A stretch of 26,766 nucleotides of DNA, taken from positions 1 to 26,766 of the forward strand of contig CAIXNZ010000004.1 in assembly GCA_903920975.1 (NCBI GenBank). Reading direction: 5' to 3'. The position numbers were made by a program, and so were the translations under genes. Of this stretch, positions 5,929-13,667 are shown in pieces. Numbering within the stretch: the first letter of the stretch is position 1; the number at the start of each line of letters is the position of its first letter. Source of the stretch: Candidatus Falkowiibacteriota bacterium. GTDB lineage: Bacteria > Patescibacteriota > Patescibacteriia > CAIXNZ01. Below the pieces are notes generated by a model that worked only from the letters and a program-made list of their open reading frames with translations, made no database searches and was not told the DNA's origin.

Positions 5929-8136
5929 TTAAATTCGCGCCCTTTTCAACCTCAGCGAGTTTAATACGACAAATATTGAGCTAAAAGCCATGGCACCTGC
6001 AGCTAACATTGGCGAAAGCAGTATACCAAATGCTGGGTATAAAATTCCAGCTGCCACGGGCAGGCCGATTATATTGTAAATAAAGGCCCAAAATAAATTG
6101 CCTTTGATCGTTGCCATTGTTCTTTTGGAAAGCATCAGGGTTTTAACAACCTTAGTAATATCACCCTTTAAAATCACGATGTCAGCTGATTCAATGGCCA
6201 CATCAGTGCCTGTGCCCATGGCAATGCCCAAATCAGCTTGGGTTAGAGCTGGCGCATCATTAATGCCATCGCCCACCATGCCAACTTTATTTCCTTGGGC
6301 TTGGAGAGCCTGAACTTTTTTTTGTTTTTCGTCAGGAGTAATTTTGGCATAATATTCTTCAATTCCTAAAAGCGCGGCTACGACTTCTGCAGTTTTAGAA
6401 TTATCTTCTGTCATTAAAATCGGCTTGATATGCAATTCTTTTAGTTTTTCTATGGCTTCTTTTGATTCTTCTTTGATTGTATCAGCCAAAGAAATATAAC
6501 CAATAAAATTTTTAGCATCTGCCAAAAGCAAGACACTGCGCGCTGTATTTTCTTCTTCTTGAATTTTTACTTTTGCCGGAGTAGGTATTTCAATCCCCTT
6601 TTCATTTATTAATTCCTGATTGCCAATAAAATATATTTGTCCGGCAATCTCGCCTTCAATGCCCCTGCCAATTTGCGCTTTAAATTTAGCAGCTTTGACA
6701 AGTTTTAACTTGTATTCTTCTGCTTTATTAACTATAGCTAGAGCAAAGGGATGTTCTGATTTTGATTCCAAGGCATAGGCAATGCTTAAAGTATTTTCAT
6801 CTGTAAAATTAATTACTTTGGGCTTGCCTTCGGTTAAAGTTCCAGTTTTATCAAAACAAAGCACATTTAACTTTTCTGCTTTTTCCAAGCTCTCGGCATC
6901 TTTGATTAAAATCCCCTCTTGAGCGCCTTTACCAGTGCCCACAATTATTGCTGTTGGCGTGGCCAATCCCAAGGCGCAAGGACAAGCAATAATCAGGACT
7001 GTGACGCCAATTATTAAGGCAAAGACAAAGTTTGCACCAGCTATTAACCAAAGAATAAAACTTAATAAAGCAATGGAAATAACAACTGGCACAAAATAGC
7101 CAGAAATTATATCTGCCAATTTTTGAATTGGCGCTTTGGAACCTTGGGCCTCGCCAACAAGCTTAATAATATGTGCGAGTACTGTATCAGCTCCAACCTT
7201 TTCCGCTTTAAATGTAAAAGCACCGGTTTTATTTATTGTTGCGCCAATAACTTTGTCGCTAATTTTTTTATCAACCGGCACGCTTTCACCAGTGATCATG
7301 CTTTCATCAATAGTTGATTCGCCTTCTGTAATCTCGCCATCAACAGGAATTTTTTCACCAGGCCTGACCACAACCAAATCTCCGATTTTTACTTCTTCGA
7401 TAGGAACTTCTTTTTCCAAACCATTAAATAAAACGTGAGCAGTTTTAGCCTGCAATTTAATCAAATTTTTAATAGCGTCAGAAGCTTTGCCCCTGGCTTT
7501 AGCCTCTAAGTACTTGCCTAAAATAATTAAAGTCAAAATTACTACGGCGCTGTCAAAATAAGTAACTACCACCTGACTGGCAGCGACAAAAATACCCGGG
7601 AATAATGTGGCGATAACCGAATATAAATAAGCGGCTGATGTACCCACGGCTATCAAAGTATCCATGTTGGCGCTAAAACTTTTCAAACCGCCAATAGCAC
7701 CTTTATAAAATTGCCAACCCAGCCAAATCTGAACTGGTGTGGCCAAATTAAGCATTAATATAAAAACTACAATTTTGGGCAGGGCATTTAAATACGGGAT
7801 AAATTCTGAAAAAGACAAAATCATTACCAAAACAGAAATAATAATACCGAAAATCATTTTATTTCTTAATTTTTTGATTTCTTCTTTTTTTAGCATGGCG
7901 CCATGTTCATGTCCCTCCATTTCACTGGTTTGTTCGTGTAAATTATAATTACCAATACTGGCCACTGTTTTTTGCAAAGTCTCAAAAGGTATTTCTTTAT
8001 CCATTTCTAGGGTGGCTTTTTCCGTGGCCAAATTAACCACGGCTTTTTGCACGCCTGGCATTTTGGACAATTTCTTTTCAATATTTACTGCGCATGAGGC
8101 GCAATCCATGCCTTGGACATGATATGTTTTTTTCAT
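5929..8136 (-). CDS. copA: Cu+-exporting P1B-type ATPase
   Basis: 735 residues from the ATG at 8134-8136; this start puts the HMA domain at the N-terminus, whereas an upstream in-frame codon at 8214 would add an unrelated tail encoded partly by a palindromic repeat. One HMA domain has C12-A-S-C15. Eight membrane helices follow, with TGES at 282-285, the metal-site CPC at 385-387, the phosphorylation motif DKTGT at 429-433, HP at 462-463 and GDGINDAP at 622-629. A YN pair in helix 7 and MAFSS in helix 8 are the Cu+ (P1B-1) signature. The usual TGDN hinge reads TEDN at about 576-579. It exports Cu+ from the cytoplasm using ATP and lies in a csoR-led module. Confidence 0.95.
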   Translation of the reverse strand: MKKTYHVQGMDCASCAVNIEKKLSKMPGVQKAVVNLATEKATLEMDKEIPFETLQKTVASIGNYNLHEQTSEMEGHEHGAMLKKEEIKKLRNKMIFGIIISVLVMILSFSEFIPYLNALPKIVVFILMLNLATPVQIWLGWQFYKGAIGGLKSFSANMDTLIAVGTSAAYLYSVIATLFPGIFVAASQVVVTYFDSAVVILTLIILGKYLEAKARGKASDAIKNLIKLQAKTAHVLFNGLEKEVPIEEVKIGDLVVVRPGEKIPVDGEITEGESTIDESMITGESVPVDKKISDKVIGATINKTGAFTFKAEKVGADTVLAHIIKLVGEAQGSKAPIQKLADIISGYFVPVVISIALLSFILWLIAGANFVFALIIGVTVLIIACPCALGLATPTAIIVGTGKGAQEGILIKDAESLEKAEKLNVLCFDKTGTLTEGKPKVINFTDENTLSIAYALESKSEHPFALAIVNKAEEYKLKLVKAAKFKAQIGRGIEGEIAGQIYFIGNQELINEKGIEIPTPAKVKIQEEENTARSVLLLADAKNFIGYISLADTIKEESKEAIEKLKELHIKPILMTEDNSKTAEVVAALLGIEEYYAKITPDEKQKKVQALQAQGNKVGMVGDGINDAPALTQADLGIAMGTGTDVAIESADIVILKGDITKVVKTLMLSKRTMATIKGNLFWAFIYNIIGLPVAAGILYPAFGILLSPMLAAGAMAFSSIFVVLNSLRLKRARI

Positions 8137-8182
8137 ATTATAGTAATTTATATTTATTATCAGGGCAAAAACGCCTACTATT

Positions 8183-8236
8183 GTCATGGTGAGGTTCTCG
8201 AACCATGACGTCACCCTTCGAGAGCCTCAGGGTGAC
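8183..8236. repeat. REP-like paired hairpins, family B copy 1
   Basis: Two adjacent hairpins: GTCATGGT paired with ACCATGAC (8183-8209) and GTCACCCT paired with AGGGTGAC (8210-8236), with GAGnnTCTCGA-type loops. An almost identical copy lies in reverse orientation at 11544-11602. It sits between the HMA fusion gene and copA. Confidence 0.75.
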
Positions 8237-8264
8237 ATTATAAGGAGCGTTTTCGCCTACCAAT

Positions 8265-8306
8265 CCCTAATTACTAATACCTAATTACTAATCACTAACT
8301 AACTAT
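8265..8306. repeat. Short tandem repeat of the CTAATTACTAAT type
   Basis: About 42 bases built from imperfect CTAATTACTAAT / CACTAACTAACTA units, immediately after the stop of the HMA fusion gene on the minus strand. It looks like one of the short-period intergenic repeats also seen at 9927 and 25222. Confidence 0.5.
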
Positions 8307-9620
8307 AAATTTTCCCCAAACCATTTGCATGCCGCAAGAAAATTTAATTTCCCCCACACTTTTTGGAGTAAATTCAATCACATTTTCGCCTAAATGTAAT
8401 TTTTGATAAATATTATAATCCTTAATCATTATAGCACTTAAACAGCCGCTAAGTTGCTTAACATTAATTACCCAGCGAACAGGAATGTCTTTTTTAATAT
8501 ATAAAACATCTGGCTGATAACCCGAAGCTGTTAAATCCATATTTACAACCTGCGCATTACTGTCAGATGAAATAGTTTGCTGATTGCTTGTGGCTGGCGA
8601 ATTTAAACTAAAATCAATTTGATAACCAAGATTTAATAAACCGCGATTAATCATAAAGAGAGATAAAATAATAACAAGAACACCGGAAAACTTTAATATA
8701 TTTTTAATTTTGGCCTGGCTAATCAGGCTTAAAACAGCGCCAAAGCCAAACATTAAAAAACTAGTTCCTAAAGCAAACAAAAATAAACTAAGTGCGCCTC
8801 GTAAAGCACTGCCAGAACCCAAAGCATAAAGTTGCATGGCTTGTAATGGTCCGCAGGGCATTAAACCATTTAATAACCCGATAATTATGGGCGCTCTTTT
8901 TTTATTCTTTTGCGAAAGTATATATTTGGTTAAAAATTGCGGGGTTTTGATTTTAATCTTATTAAGTAGATTTGATTTAAAAATAAATGACAAACCCATA
9001 ATGAGCATGAAAATTCCAGCCAAAAGCGTGATTATGCCAGTGAAAGTCGGGCTAATGGCGAAGAATGAGCCAAAACCGCCCAAAATTCCGCCAATTACAG
9101 AATAAGAGACTATTCTTCCGATGTTATATTGCAAATGGGGTAAAAGTGATTTTTTCTTTTCATTCTCATCAAAACAAAGAGTAGAATAAGTTACCACTAA
9201 ACTTCCGCACATGCCCACGCAATGAAAACCTGCCAATAAACCAATGATAAAAATCAAACCATAACCAATATTGCCTTCACTTAATTTGGATAAAATTTGA
9301 AATCCGCCAAAATGCGTGACTAAAAGATAAATAGCAATCCCAAATGCAATTATCCCAGCTAGCCAAAAAATATTGTTATAATTTTTAGGTTTTGCAGAAT
9401 TCTCCTGCAAATCAACAGGGTTATAACTTAGTGCCCTTATTTTAGCAAAAATCATTTCTTTATTTGTGGTATTTTCATCAAATTCAATATCTGCCAAATG
9501 ATTATTGGGGTCAATTTTAACTTTATTGACACCTTGCAATTCTGAAAGTTCAGATTCTAATAGTGTCTGGCAACTAGCGCAATGCATGCCCTCAATTTTA
9601 AATTTGAGAGTTTTTGTCAT
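8295..9620 (-). CDS. HMA - TauE/SafE-like membrane - cupredoxin fusion protein
   Basis: 441 residues in three parts. Residues 1-70 are a heavy-metal-associated domain with G-M-H-C14-A-S-C17. Residues about 84-335 are a six- or seven-helix transporter-like domain of the TauE/SafE (UreH/CcdA-like) group, with the paired motif GFHCVGMCGS at 131-140 and NGLMPCGPLQ about 120 residues later. Residues about 355-441 are a cupredoxin-like beta domain ending CGMQMVWGKFIV, which offers Cys and Met copper ligands. It probably passes or exports copper, or supplies it to external proteins. It starts 2 bases after the csoR stop, so the two are co-transcribed. Confidence 0.85.
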   Translation of the reverse strand: MTKTLKFKIEGMHCASCQTLLESELSELQGVNKVKIDPNNHLADIEFDENTTNKEMIFAKIRALSYNPVDLQENSAKPKNYNNIFWLAGIIAFGIAIYLLVTHFGGFQILSKLSEGNIGYGLIFIIGLLAGFHCVGMCGSLVVTYSTLCFDENEKKKSLLPHLQYNIGRIVSYSVIGGILGGFGSFFAISPTFTGIITLLAGIFMLIMGLSFIFKSNLLNKIKIKTPQFLTKYILSQKNKKRAPIIIGLLNGLMPCGPLQAMQLYALGSGSALRGALSLFLFALGTSFLMFGFGAVLSLISQAKIKNILKFSGVLVIILSLFMINRGLLNLGYQIDFSLNSPATSNQQTISSDSNAQVVNMDLTASGYQPDVLYIKKDIPVRWVINVKQLSGCLSAIMIKDYNIYQKLHLGENVIEFTPKSVGEIKFSCGMQMVWGKFIVS

Positions 9621-9622
9621 GT

Positions 9623-9892
9623 TTATTTATTAAATAATTTAGTTACTTTTAAAATTTCCTGAACCATTTGCTCTTTTTTCCGCTCATTCCTGGAAGCCAT
9701 GGCATTTTTAAAACAACTGTTCAAATGCCTTTCCATAAGCATCTGATGCGCTGACTTTAAGATTCCGATCACGGCCAGATTTTGCTGCATAATATCAATG
9801 CAGTAACTTCCTTCTTCTTCCATTTTTATAATCTTACCCAAATGACTCTGCGCCTTTTTAAAATTAATTAAAATCATTTTGTCGCTTTTCAT
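9623..9892 (-). CDS. csoR: Copper-sensing repressor, CsoR/RcnR family
   Basis: 89 residues, the usual length for an all-helical CsoR-family repressor. The copper ligands Cys31 (SYCIDI), His56 and Cys60 (ERHLNSC) are present in the family's C-H-C arrangement, which points to Cu+ rather than Ni or Co sensing. Apo-protein binds the operator; Cu+ binding releases it. It is first in the module with the HMA fusion and copA. A consensus promoter at 9989-10017 and a GC-containing imperfect palindrome at 9965-9990 that overlaps the -10 box and start site fit autorepression. Confidence 0.92.
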   Translation of the reverse strand: MKSDKMILINFKKAQSHLGKIIKMEEEGSYCIDIMQQNLAVIGILKSAHQMLMERHLNSCFKNAMASRNERKKEQMVQEILKVTKLFNK

Positions 9893-9926
9893 ATTTTTTA
9901 GTTATTATTAATTAAATATTCCTAAG

Positions 9927-9953
9927 TTTTGGAATTTGGAATTTGGAACTTGG
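9927..9953. repeat. Short tandem repeat GGAATTT(GGAATTT)GGAAC
   Basis: Three imperfect copies of a 7-base unit TTTGGAA between the csoR start and its operator, so it lies in the csoR 5' leader if transcription starts near 9980. Confidence 0.55.
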
Positions 9954-9964
9954 TCATTATCGCC

Positions 9965-9990
9965 AATACCTCCCCCCTAGGTATAGGTAT
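9965..9990 (-). promoter_or_regulatory. Likely CsoR operator
   Basis: On the minus strand: ATACCTATACC, then TAGGGGGGAGGTATT. AT-flanked ACC/GGG runs in imperfect dyad symmetry resemble known CsoR boxes (for example TACCC...GGGTA types). It overlaps the downstream end of the -10 box and the expected start site of the csoR promoter, the right place for a repressor. This is inference from the family and position. Confidence 0.6.
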
Positions 9991-10017
9991 AATATAACGG
10001 CTTAAAATATATGTCAA
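9989..10017 (-). promoter_or_regulatory. csoR-copper operon promoter
   Basis: Minus strand: TTGACA (10012-10017), a 17-base spacer, TATTAT (9989-9994). Predicted transcription start is near 9981, inside the putative operator. The leader to the csoR ATG would be about 90 bases. Confidence 0.75.
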
Positions 10018-10030
10018 ATTGTTTGTGGAT

Positions 10031-10062
10031 AAAAAAAGAGGAAGCTTTCACTTCTCTTTTTT
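10031..10062. terminator. Terminator after gatA
   Basis: AAAAAAAGAGGAAG, loop, CTTCTCTTTTTT: an A/T-flanked stem with one bulge, functional in either direction. It separates gatA (ending at 10078 on the minus strand) from the csoR promoter. Confidence 0.65.
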
Positions 10063-10077
10063 AAATATATTTTTATT

Positions 10078-11535
10078 TTATATTTTTGGTTTAAGCTTAT
10101 TCCAACCATTAACTTTTTCATAGGCATAAGCTGCCTGAAATATTTTTTCCTCGCCCAATTGCTTGGCAATGAGTTGCATGCCAACTGGCAGATTGTTAAC
10201 AAAGCCGCAAGGCAAAGACATGGCTGGCACGCCAGCCATATTTATGGTCACGGTATAAATATCTTCTAAATACATTGTTAATGGATCGCTAGTATTTTCG
10301 CCAAGTTTAAATGCTGGCCTTGGTGAAGTGGGTATTAAAATCAAATCAACCTCGCTCAAAACTTTTTCAAAATCTTCCTTAATTAAAGTGCGCACTTGCA
10401 TGGCTTTTTTATAATATGCATCATAATAACCGGCCGACAAAACATATGTACCGATCATGATTCTGCGTTTGGCTTCTGCGCCAAAACCTTCAGCGCGCGA
10501 TTTGGTATAAATTTCAAATAAATTATCGGCTTTATTTGATTGATGTCCATATCTAATTCCGTCATATCTGCCAAGATTTGAACTGACTTCCGAAGGCATG
10601 ATTATGTAATAGCAAGCCAAGCCATAATCAAGATATTTTAAGGAAACCTCTTTGAATTTAGCGCCTAATTTTTCCAAATCGCGAACAGCAATATTAATAG
10701 CTTCTTTTACATCCGGCTGCAAACCTTTGCCAAAAGCTTCCTTTGGAATACCAATAGTTAAACCTTTCACGCCTTTATCTTTCATTTGAGTATAATCAGG
10801 AACCGGCTTGGGTAAGGTGGTAGAATCTTTTTCATCTACACCAGCAATGGCATTTAAAACTATTGCGGCATCATCAACGCATTTGGCTAATGGGCCAATT
10901 GTATCTAAAGATGAACCCATGGCCACTGCGCCAAAACGCGGTACTCGACCATAAGTTGGTTTCATGCCCACAGCTCCGCAATGTGCTGCTGGACATCTGA
11001 TGGAACCGCCAGTGTCAGTGCCGAGTGAATAAATAACCTGATCACTTATAGTACTTGCTGCGCTGCCGCCAGAAGATCCGCCAGGCACTCTTTCTAGGTC
11101 CCAAGGATTGTGAGTTGGTCCAAAGTCAGAATTTTCAGTTGAACCGCCATGACCCCAGGCATCACAATTTTGCTTGCCCAAAATAATGGCACCGTTATCT
11201 TTCAATCGTTTAATTACAGTTGCGTCAAATAAAGGCACATAATTTTCCAGCATTTTTGAAGAAGCAGTGGTGGTAATGCCTTTGGTTAAAATTAAATCTT
11301 TAATGCCGCAAGGAATGCCTTCCAGCATTTTTATTTTTCCGCCTTTTTTAATTTTCTTATCAACCTCTTTGGCTTGCTTGATGGCATTATCAAAATCAGT
11401 GGCTAAAAAGCAATGAAGTTTTTTGTCTGTCTTTTTGATGCGCTCACTACAAGCATTGACCAAATCCAAACTGGAAATTTCACCTTTTTGCAATTTCTCA
11501 TGTGCTTCGCGGATTGTGAGTTGGTTTAATTCCAT
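10078..11535 (-). CDS. gatA: Asp/Glu-tRNA amidotransferase subunit A
   Basis: The glutaminase subunit of GatCAB, which turns mischarged Glu-tRNA(Gln) and/or Asp-tRNA(Asn) into the correct aminoacyl-tRNA using ammonia from glutamine. At 485 residues it is full length. Amidase-signature residues are visible: Lys in PCGIKDLI near 75, the GGSSGGSAA loop near 153-161 and GTDTGGSIRCP near 171-181, giving the Ser-cisSer-Lys triad. The C-terminus keeps GVPAMSLPCG and LPVGMQLIAK. It follows gatC on the same strand, but a family-B palindrome lies between them. gatB is not in the window. No Shine-Dalgarno is visible. Confidence 0.96.
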   Translation of the reverse strand: MELNQLTIREAHEKLQKGEISSLDLVNACSERIKKTDKKLHCFLATDFDNAIKQAKEVDKKIKKGGKIKMLEGIPCGIKDLILTKGITTTASSKMLENYVPLFDATVIKRLKDNGAIILGKQNCDAWGHGGSTENSDFGPTHNPWDLERVPGGSSGGSAASTISDQVIYSLGTDTGGSIRCPAAHCGAVGMKPTYGRVPRFGAVAMGSSLDTIGPLAKCVDDAAIVLNAIAGVDEKDSTTLPKPVPDYTQMKDKGVKGLTIGIPKEAFGKGLQPDVKEAINIAVRDLEKLGAKFKEVSLKYLDYGLACYYIIMPSEVSSNLGRYDGIRYGHQSNKADNLFEIYTKSRAEGFGAEAKRRIMIGTYVLSAGYYDAYYKKAMQVRTLIKEDFEKVLSEVDLILIPTSPRPAFKLGENTSDPLTMYLEDIYTVTINMAGVPAMSLPCGFVNNLPVGMQLIAKQLGEEKIFQAAYAYEKVNGWNKLKPKI

Positions 11536-11543
11536 ATTTTTAT

Positions 11544-11602
11544 GTCACCCTGAGGCTCTCGAAGGGTGAGGTAGCGTCATGGTTCGAGAGTCTCACCATG
11601 AC
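11544..11602. repeat. REP-like paired hairpins, family B copy 2
   Basis: GTCACCCT... hairpin (11544-11570), a 5-base spacer not seen in copy 1, and GTCATGGT...ACCATGAC hairpin (11576-11602). It is the reverse complement of 8183-8236 apart from a few bases and the spacer. It lies between gatC and gatA, so it would be transcribed within that operon. Confidence 0.75.
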
Positions 11603-11605
11603 AGA

Positions 11606-11890
11606 CTAGAATACGCTTTTTGTCTTAATTAAATTATCTTCGCTTTCAGCCGATTGCTTGATTAATTCTTTTTGATAATCGCACTGACTTATTTCATCAC
11701 CTCGATAAACATTTTCCAAGCCAGTCACCTGCGCCGTGATTTCTACATTTTCAGTATCAATTGATTTTAATTTATCAACATAATCTAAAACTTTTGTCAG
11801 CTGGTTAGCATACAATTCTTTTTCCTTTTCTGTTAATTCCAAGCGTGAAAGCTTGGCAATTTTTTCTACCTCGGCTTTTGTTAATTTCAT
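11606..11890 (-). CDS. gatC: Asp/Glu-tRNA amidotransferase subunit C
   Basis: 94 residues, normal for the small GatCAB subunit that wraps around GatA and stabilises its contact with GatB. It has the typical start MKLTKAEVEKIAKLSRLEL, the TKVLDYVDKL helix and a C-terminus ending KTKSVF. First gene of the gatC-gatA pair. The 5' region (11891-12000) holds a hairpin repeat and AT-rich sequence in which no clear consensus promoter could be chosen. Confidence 0.93.
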   Translation of the reverse strand: MKLTKAEVEKIAKLSRLELTEKEKELYANQLTKVLDYVDKLKSIDTENVEITAQVTGLENVYRGDEISQCDYQKELIKQSAESEDNLIKTKSVF

Positions 11891-11904
11891 AGATACATAT
11901 TATT

Positions 11905-11944
11905 CCCTGCTTTAGCAGGCCTATTTGGCGGGCTAAAGCCCGGA
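11905..11944. repeat. CTAAAG-type palindromic repeat
   Basis: CTGC-TTTA-GCAG followed by GGGCT-AA-AGCCC within a TTCC...GGAA frame. The GGGCTAAAGCCC core resembles the CTAAAG-centred hairpin at 945-998. It is in the gatC 5' region. Confidence 0.5.
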
Positions 11945-12016
11945 ATAAATATAAAAACCGTAAAACGATAAAATATAATCCAATTCTAGCAATAATGTAT
12001 AAAAGTTTCAATCCAT

Positions 12017-12045
12017 TTGACAAATAAAGCAGTAAGTAATAAGAT
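12017..12045 (+). promoter_or_regulatory. Promoter of the 12.05-kb candidate small RNA
   Basis: Plus strand: TTGACA (12017-12022), exactly 17 bases, TAAGAT (12040-12045). There is no plus-strand gene downstream until past several kilobases of minus-strand genes. The same TAAGAT -10 is used at 22824. Confidence 0.8.
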
Positions 12046-12050
12046 AAACC

Positions 12051-12163
12051 TGTTTTAGACCTCCTGGATGTAGACTATCCATCCAGGCTCTTGGGGTCAA
12101 ATCCGGCATAACCTCGGGCTCCCTCGTGTAGCCCCACCACCATGCCGATTTGGCCCCTTTTTT
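12051..12163 (+). ncRNA. Candidate small RNA, about 113 nt, unknown family
   Basis: Bounded by a consensus promoter and a T-run (12158-12163). Stem 1: CCTGGATG (12063-12070) with CATCCAGG (12080-12087), nine-base loop. Stem 2: a long terminator-type stem, GGGGTCAAATC plus GGCAT (12093-12109) with ATGCC plus GATTTGGCCCC (12142-12157), one bulged C, enclosing an inner GGGCT/AGCCC stem (12116-12134). One pair of stem 2 is U-G in plus-strand RNA but A-C in minus-strand RNA, supporting plus-strand expression. No ORF with a start signal fits. It lacks the SRP RNA GGAAGGA-type loop and tRNA features. The 5' end contains CCUCCU, complementary to Shine-Dalgarno sequences. It may also block read-through between gatC and murB. 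Confidence 0.65.
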
Positions 12164-12165
12164 AT

Positions 12166-13080
12166 TCAAAAACCTATATATTCAAGCTCTTCTTGTAATT
12201 CAATGCCATATTTGTCACGCACCAGCATCTTAATATAACTAATAAGCTGGATAACATCATTAGCAGTAGCCTTGCCTATATTTACTATAAAATTAGCGTG
12301 TTTTGATGAAATCTGGGCGCCACCAATGGTTTTACCCTTAATATCCAGGGTCTCTATCAGCCACGCGGCTGGTATTTTTTTATATTCCAAATATTCTTTG
12401 GGCAAGTTTAGAAGCTTGTCTAAATTGATATTATGGTCAATCATCACATTTTTAAAAACACTGCCAGCCGATGGGTATTCCAAGGGCTGTTTATTTTTTC
12501 TATCTTCAAACAATTCCTTAATCTTTTTTTCACTCTCTGCCCTATCCCCTTTTTGTAATTGTAACTTCGCTGATAAAATCAAATCTGTATTGGTTTGAAA
12601 AATTGATTGGCGATAACCAAATTCACATTCTTTTTTGTCTAATGAAATAATTTTGCCATCTCTTAAAACTTCTACTTTACTAATATTGTCTGACATCTGT
12701 CCCCTGTACGCGCCTGCGTTTCCGCGCACGGCTCCGCCCACTGTACCAGGAATCCCCACTGACCATTCCAAACCAGTTAAACCTTTTTCAATACTTTTGT
12801 GAACTAAATTCATTAAAATTGTGCCAGAACCAGCAATCACTTTTTCTTTTTGGAAATCAATGCCATCATTTTTGTTAATTATAACCAAACCGTCAAAACC
12901 AGAATCAGAAACCAAAACAATACTTCCCCCGCCCAAAACAATGTAATTCATTTTTTTCTTTTGCGCGTCAGTAATCGCTTTGCTTAATTCATCAGAATTA
13001 TTGGCAATAAAAAAATACTTGGCGTTTCCACCAATTTTAAAACTCGTATATTTTGAGAGTGAAATATTTTGTTGAAACAT
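12166..13080 (-). CDS. murB: UDP-N-acetylenolpyruvoylglucosamine reductase
   Basis: Reduces the enolpyruvyl group to give UDP-MurNAc, the second committed step of peptidoglycan synthesis; FAD and NADPH dependent, cytoplasmic. At 304 residues it is a type II MurB. Visible motifs are YIVLGGGSIVLVSD (FAD loop), GIPGTVGGAVRGNAGAYRG, GYRQSIFQ and PSAGSVFKN with the catalytic Ser. The ATG at 13078-13080 directly abuts the stop codon of the zinc-ribbon gene, so translation is coupled in an operon. The stop codon is 3 bases beyond the T-run of the opposite-strand small RNA. Confidence 0.96.
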   Translation of the reverse strand: MFQQNISLSKYTSFKIGGNAKYFFIANNSDELSKAITDAQKKKMNYIVLGGGSIVLVSDSGFDGLVIINKNDGIDFQKEKVIAGSGTILMNLVHKSIEKGLTGLEWSVGIPGTVGGAVRGNAGAYRGQMSDNISKVEVLRDGKIISLDKKECEFGYRQSIFQTNTDLILSAKLQLQKGDRAESEKKIKELFEDRKNKQPLEYPSAGSVFKNVMIDHNINLDKLLNLPKEYLEYKKIPAAWLIETLDIKGKTIGGAQISSKHANFIVNIGKATANDVIQLISYIKMLVRDKYGIELQEELEYIGF

Positions 13081-13650
13081 TTATTTCTTTTTCTTTGTAC
13101 TTTTCTTGGTTACTGCTTTTTTAGCAGCTAGTTTCTTTTTGGGTTCTAGCTTTTTTACTTCAGGTTTTACTTCTTTAAACGGCTTGATAATCTTAGCTAC
13201 AATCAAGGCATTGATAATTTTATCAAGCTTGGCATTAATGCTTGATAACTGATCACCCTTTGGCGCACCGCCTCTATCTCCACCACGATCTTTGCCAAAG
13301 CACTGTTCACAATAAATTGGCTTTCCTGGTGTGGGCTGAAAAGGCACCTGACATGGTTTGCCGCACTTATCACAAACTGCGGAAAACATTTGCCTATTTC
13401 TATCTCTTTCTCTAAACTTTGGTCGTCCAAAATCCCTGCCTTCAGACCTCCTGGGCATATCGCCTTTTCTTTTACTAAAACAATCAGAACAATAGACTGG
13501 CTTATCGCCAGTTGGCATAAACGGCACCTCACATGTTTTGCCACAATCAGCGCAAATCGCCTCATGCATTTGTGGTCTACCCCCAAAGTCTCGTCCGCCG
13601 GAGTCACGACCGCCAAAATCTCGTCCTCTACTACCCTTTGAATTTCTCAT
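13081..13650 (-). CDS. Two-zinc-ribbon protein with Arg/Gly-rich and Lys-rich tails
   Basis: 189 residues. The N-terminus has RDFGGR repeats (about 10-25). Two copies of one zinc module follow: C33-x2-C36-x3-C40-x13-C54-x2-C57 and C93-x2-C96-x3-C100-x13-C114-x2-C117, both containing CGKxCxVPFxPT and P-V/I-YC. A short helix (SSINAKLDKIINAL) and a Lys-rich tail of about 40 residues end the protein. The module resembles the CxxC zinc-ribbon proteins common in Patescibacteria and Chloroflexi. Charged RGG-like and Lys tails suggest nucleic-acid binding, but there is no direct evidence. It is co-transcribed with murB at zero spacing. Confidence 0.85.
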   Translation of the reverse strand: MRNSKGSRGRDFGGRDSGGRDFGGRPQMHEAICADCGKTCEVPFMPTGDKPVYCSDCFSKRKGDMPRRSEGRDFGRPKFRERDRNRQMFSAVCDKCGKPCQVPFQPTPGKPIYCEQCFGKDRGGDRGGAPKGDQLSSINAKLDKIINALIVAKIIKPFKEVKPEVKKLEPKKKLAAKKAVTKKSTKKKK

Positions 13651-13667
13651 AATTATTAGGTTAAATT

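Noticed and set aside
8091..8136. TATAAT directly before the copA ATG as a promoter
   Set aside because: It touches the start codon, so transcription would begin inside the gene; more likely chance in AT-rich DNA.
8137..8214. Longer N-terminus for copA
   Set aside because: The extra 26 residues are encoded by the REP-like repeat region and are not conserved in P-type ATPases; the HMA domain starts at the later ATG.
12272..12598. Plus-strand open frame antisense to murB
   Set aside because: Shadow of a well-conserved gene; no ribosome-binding site.
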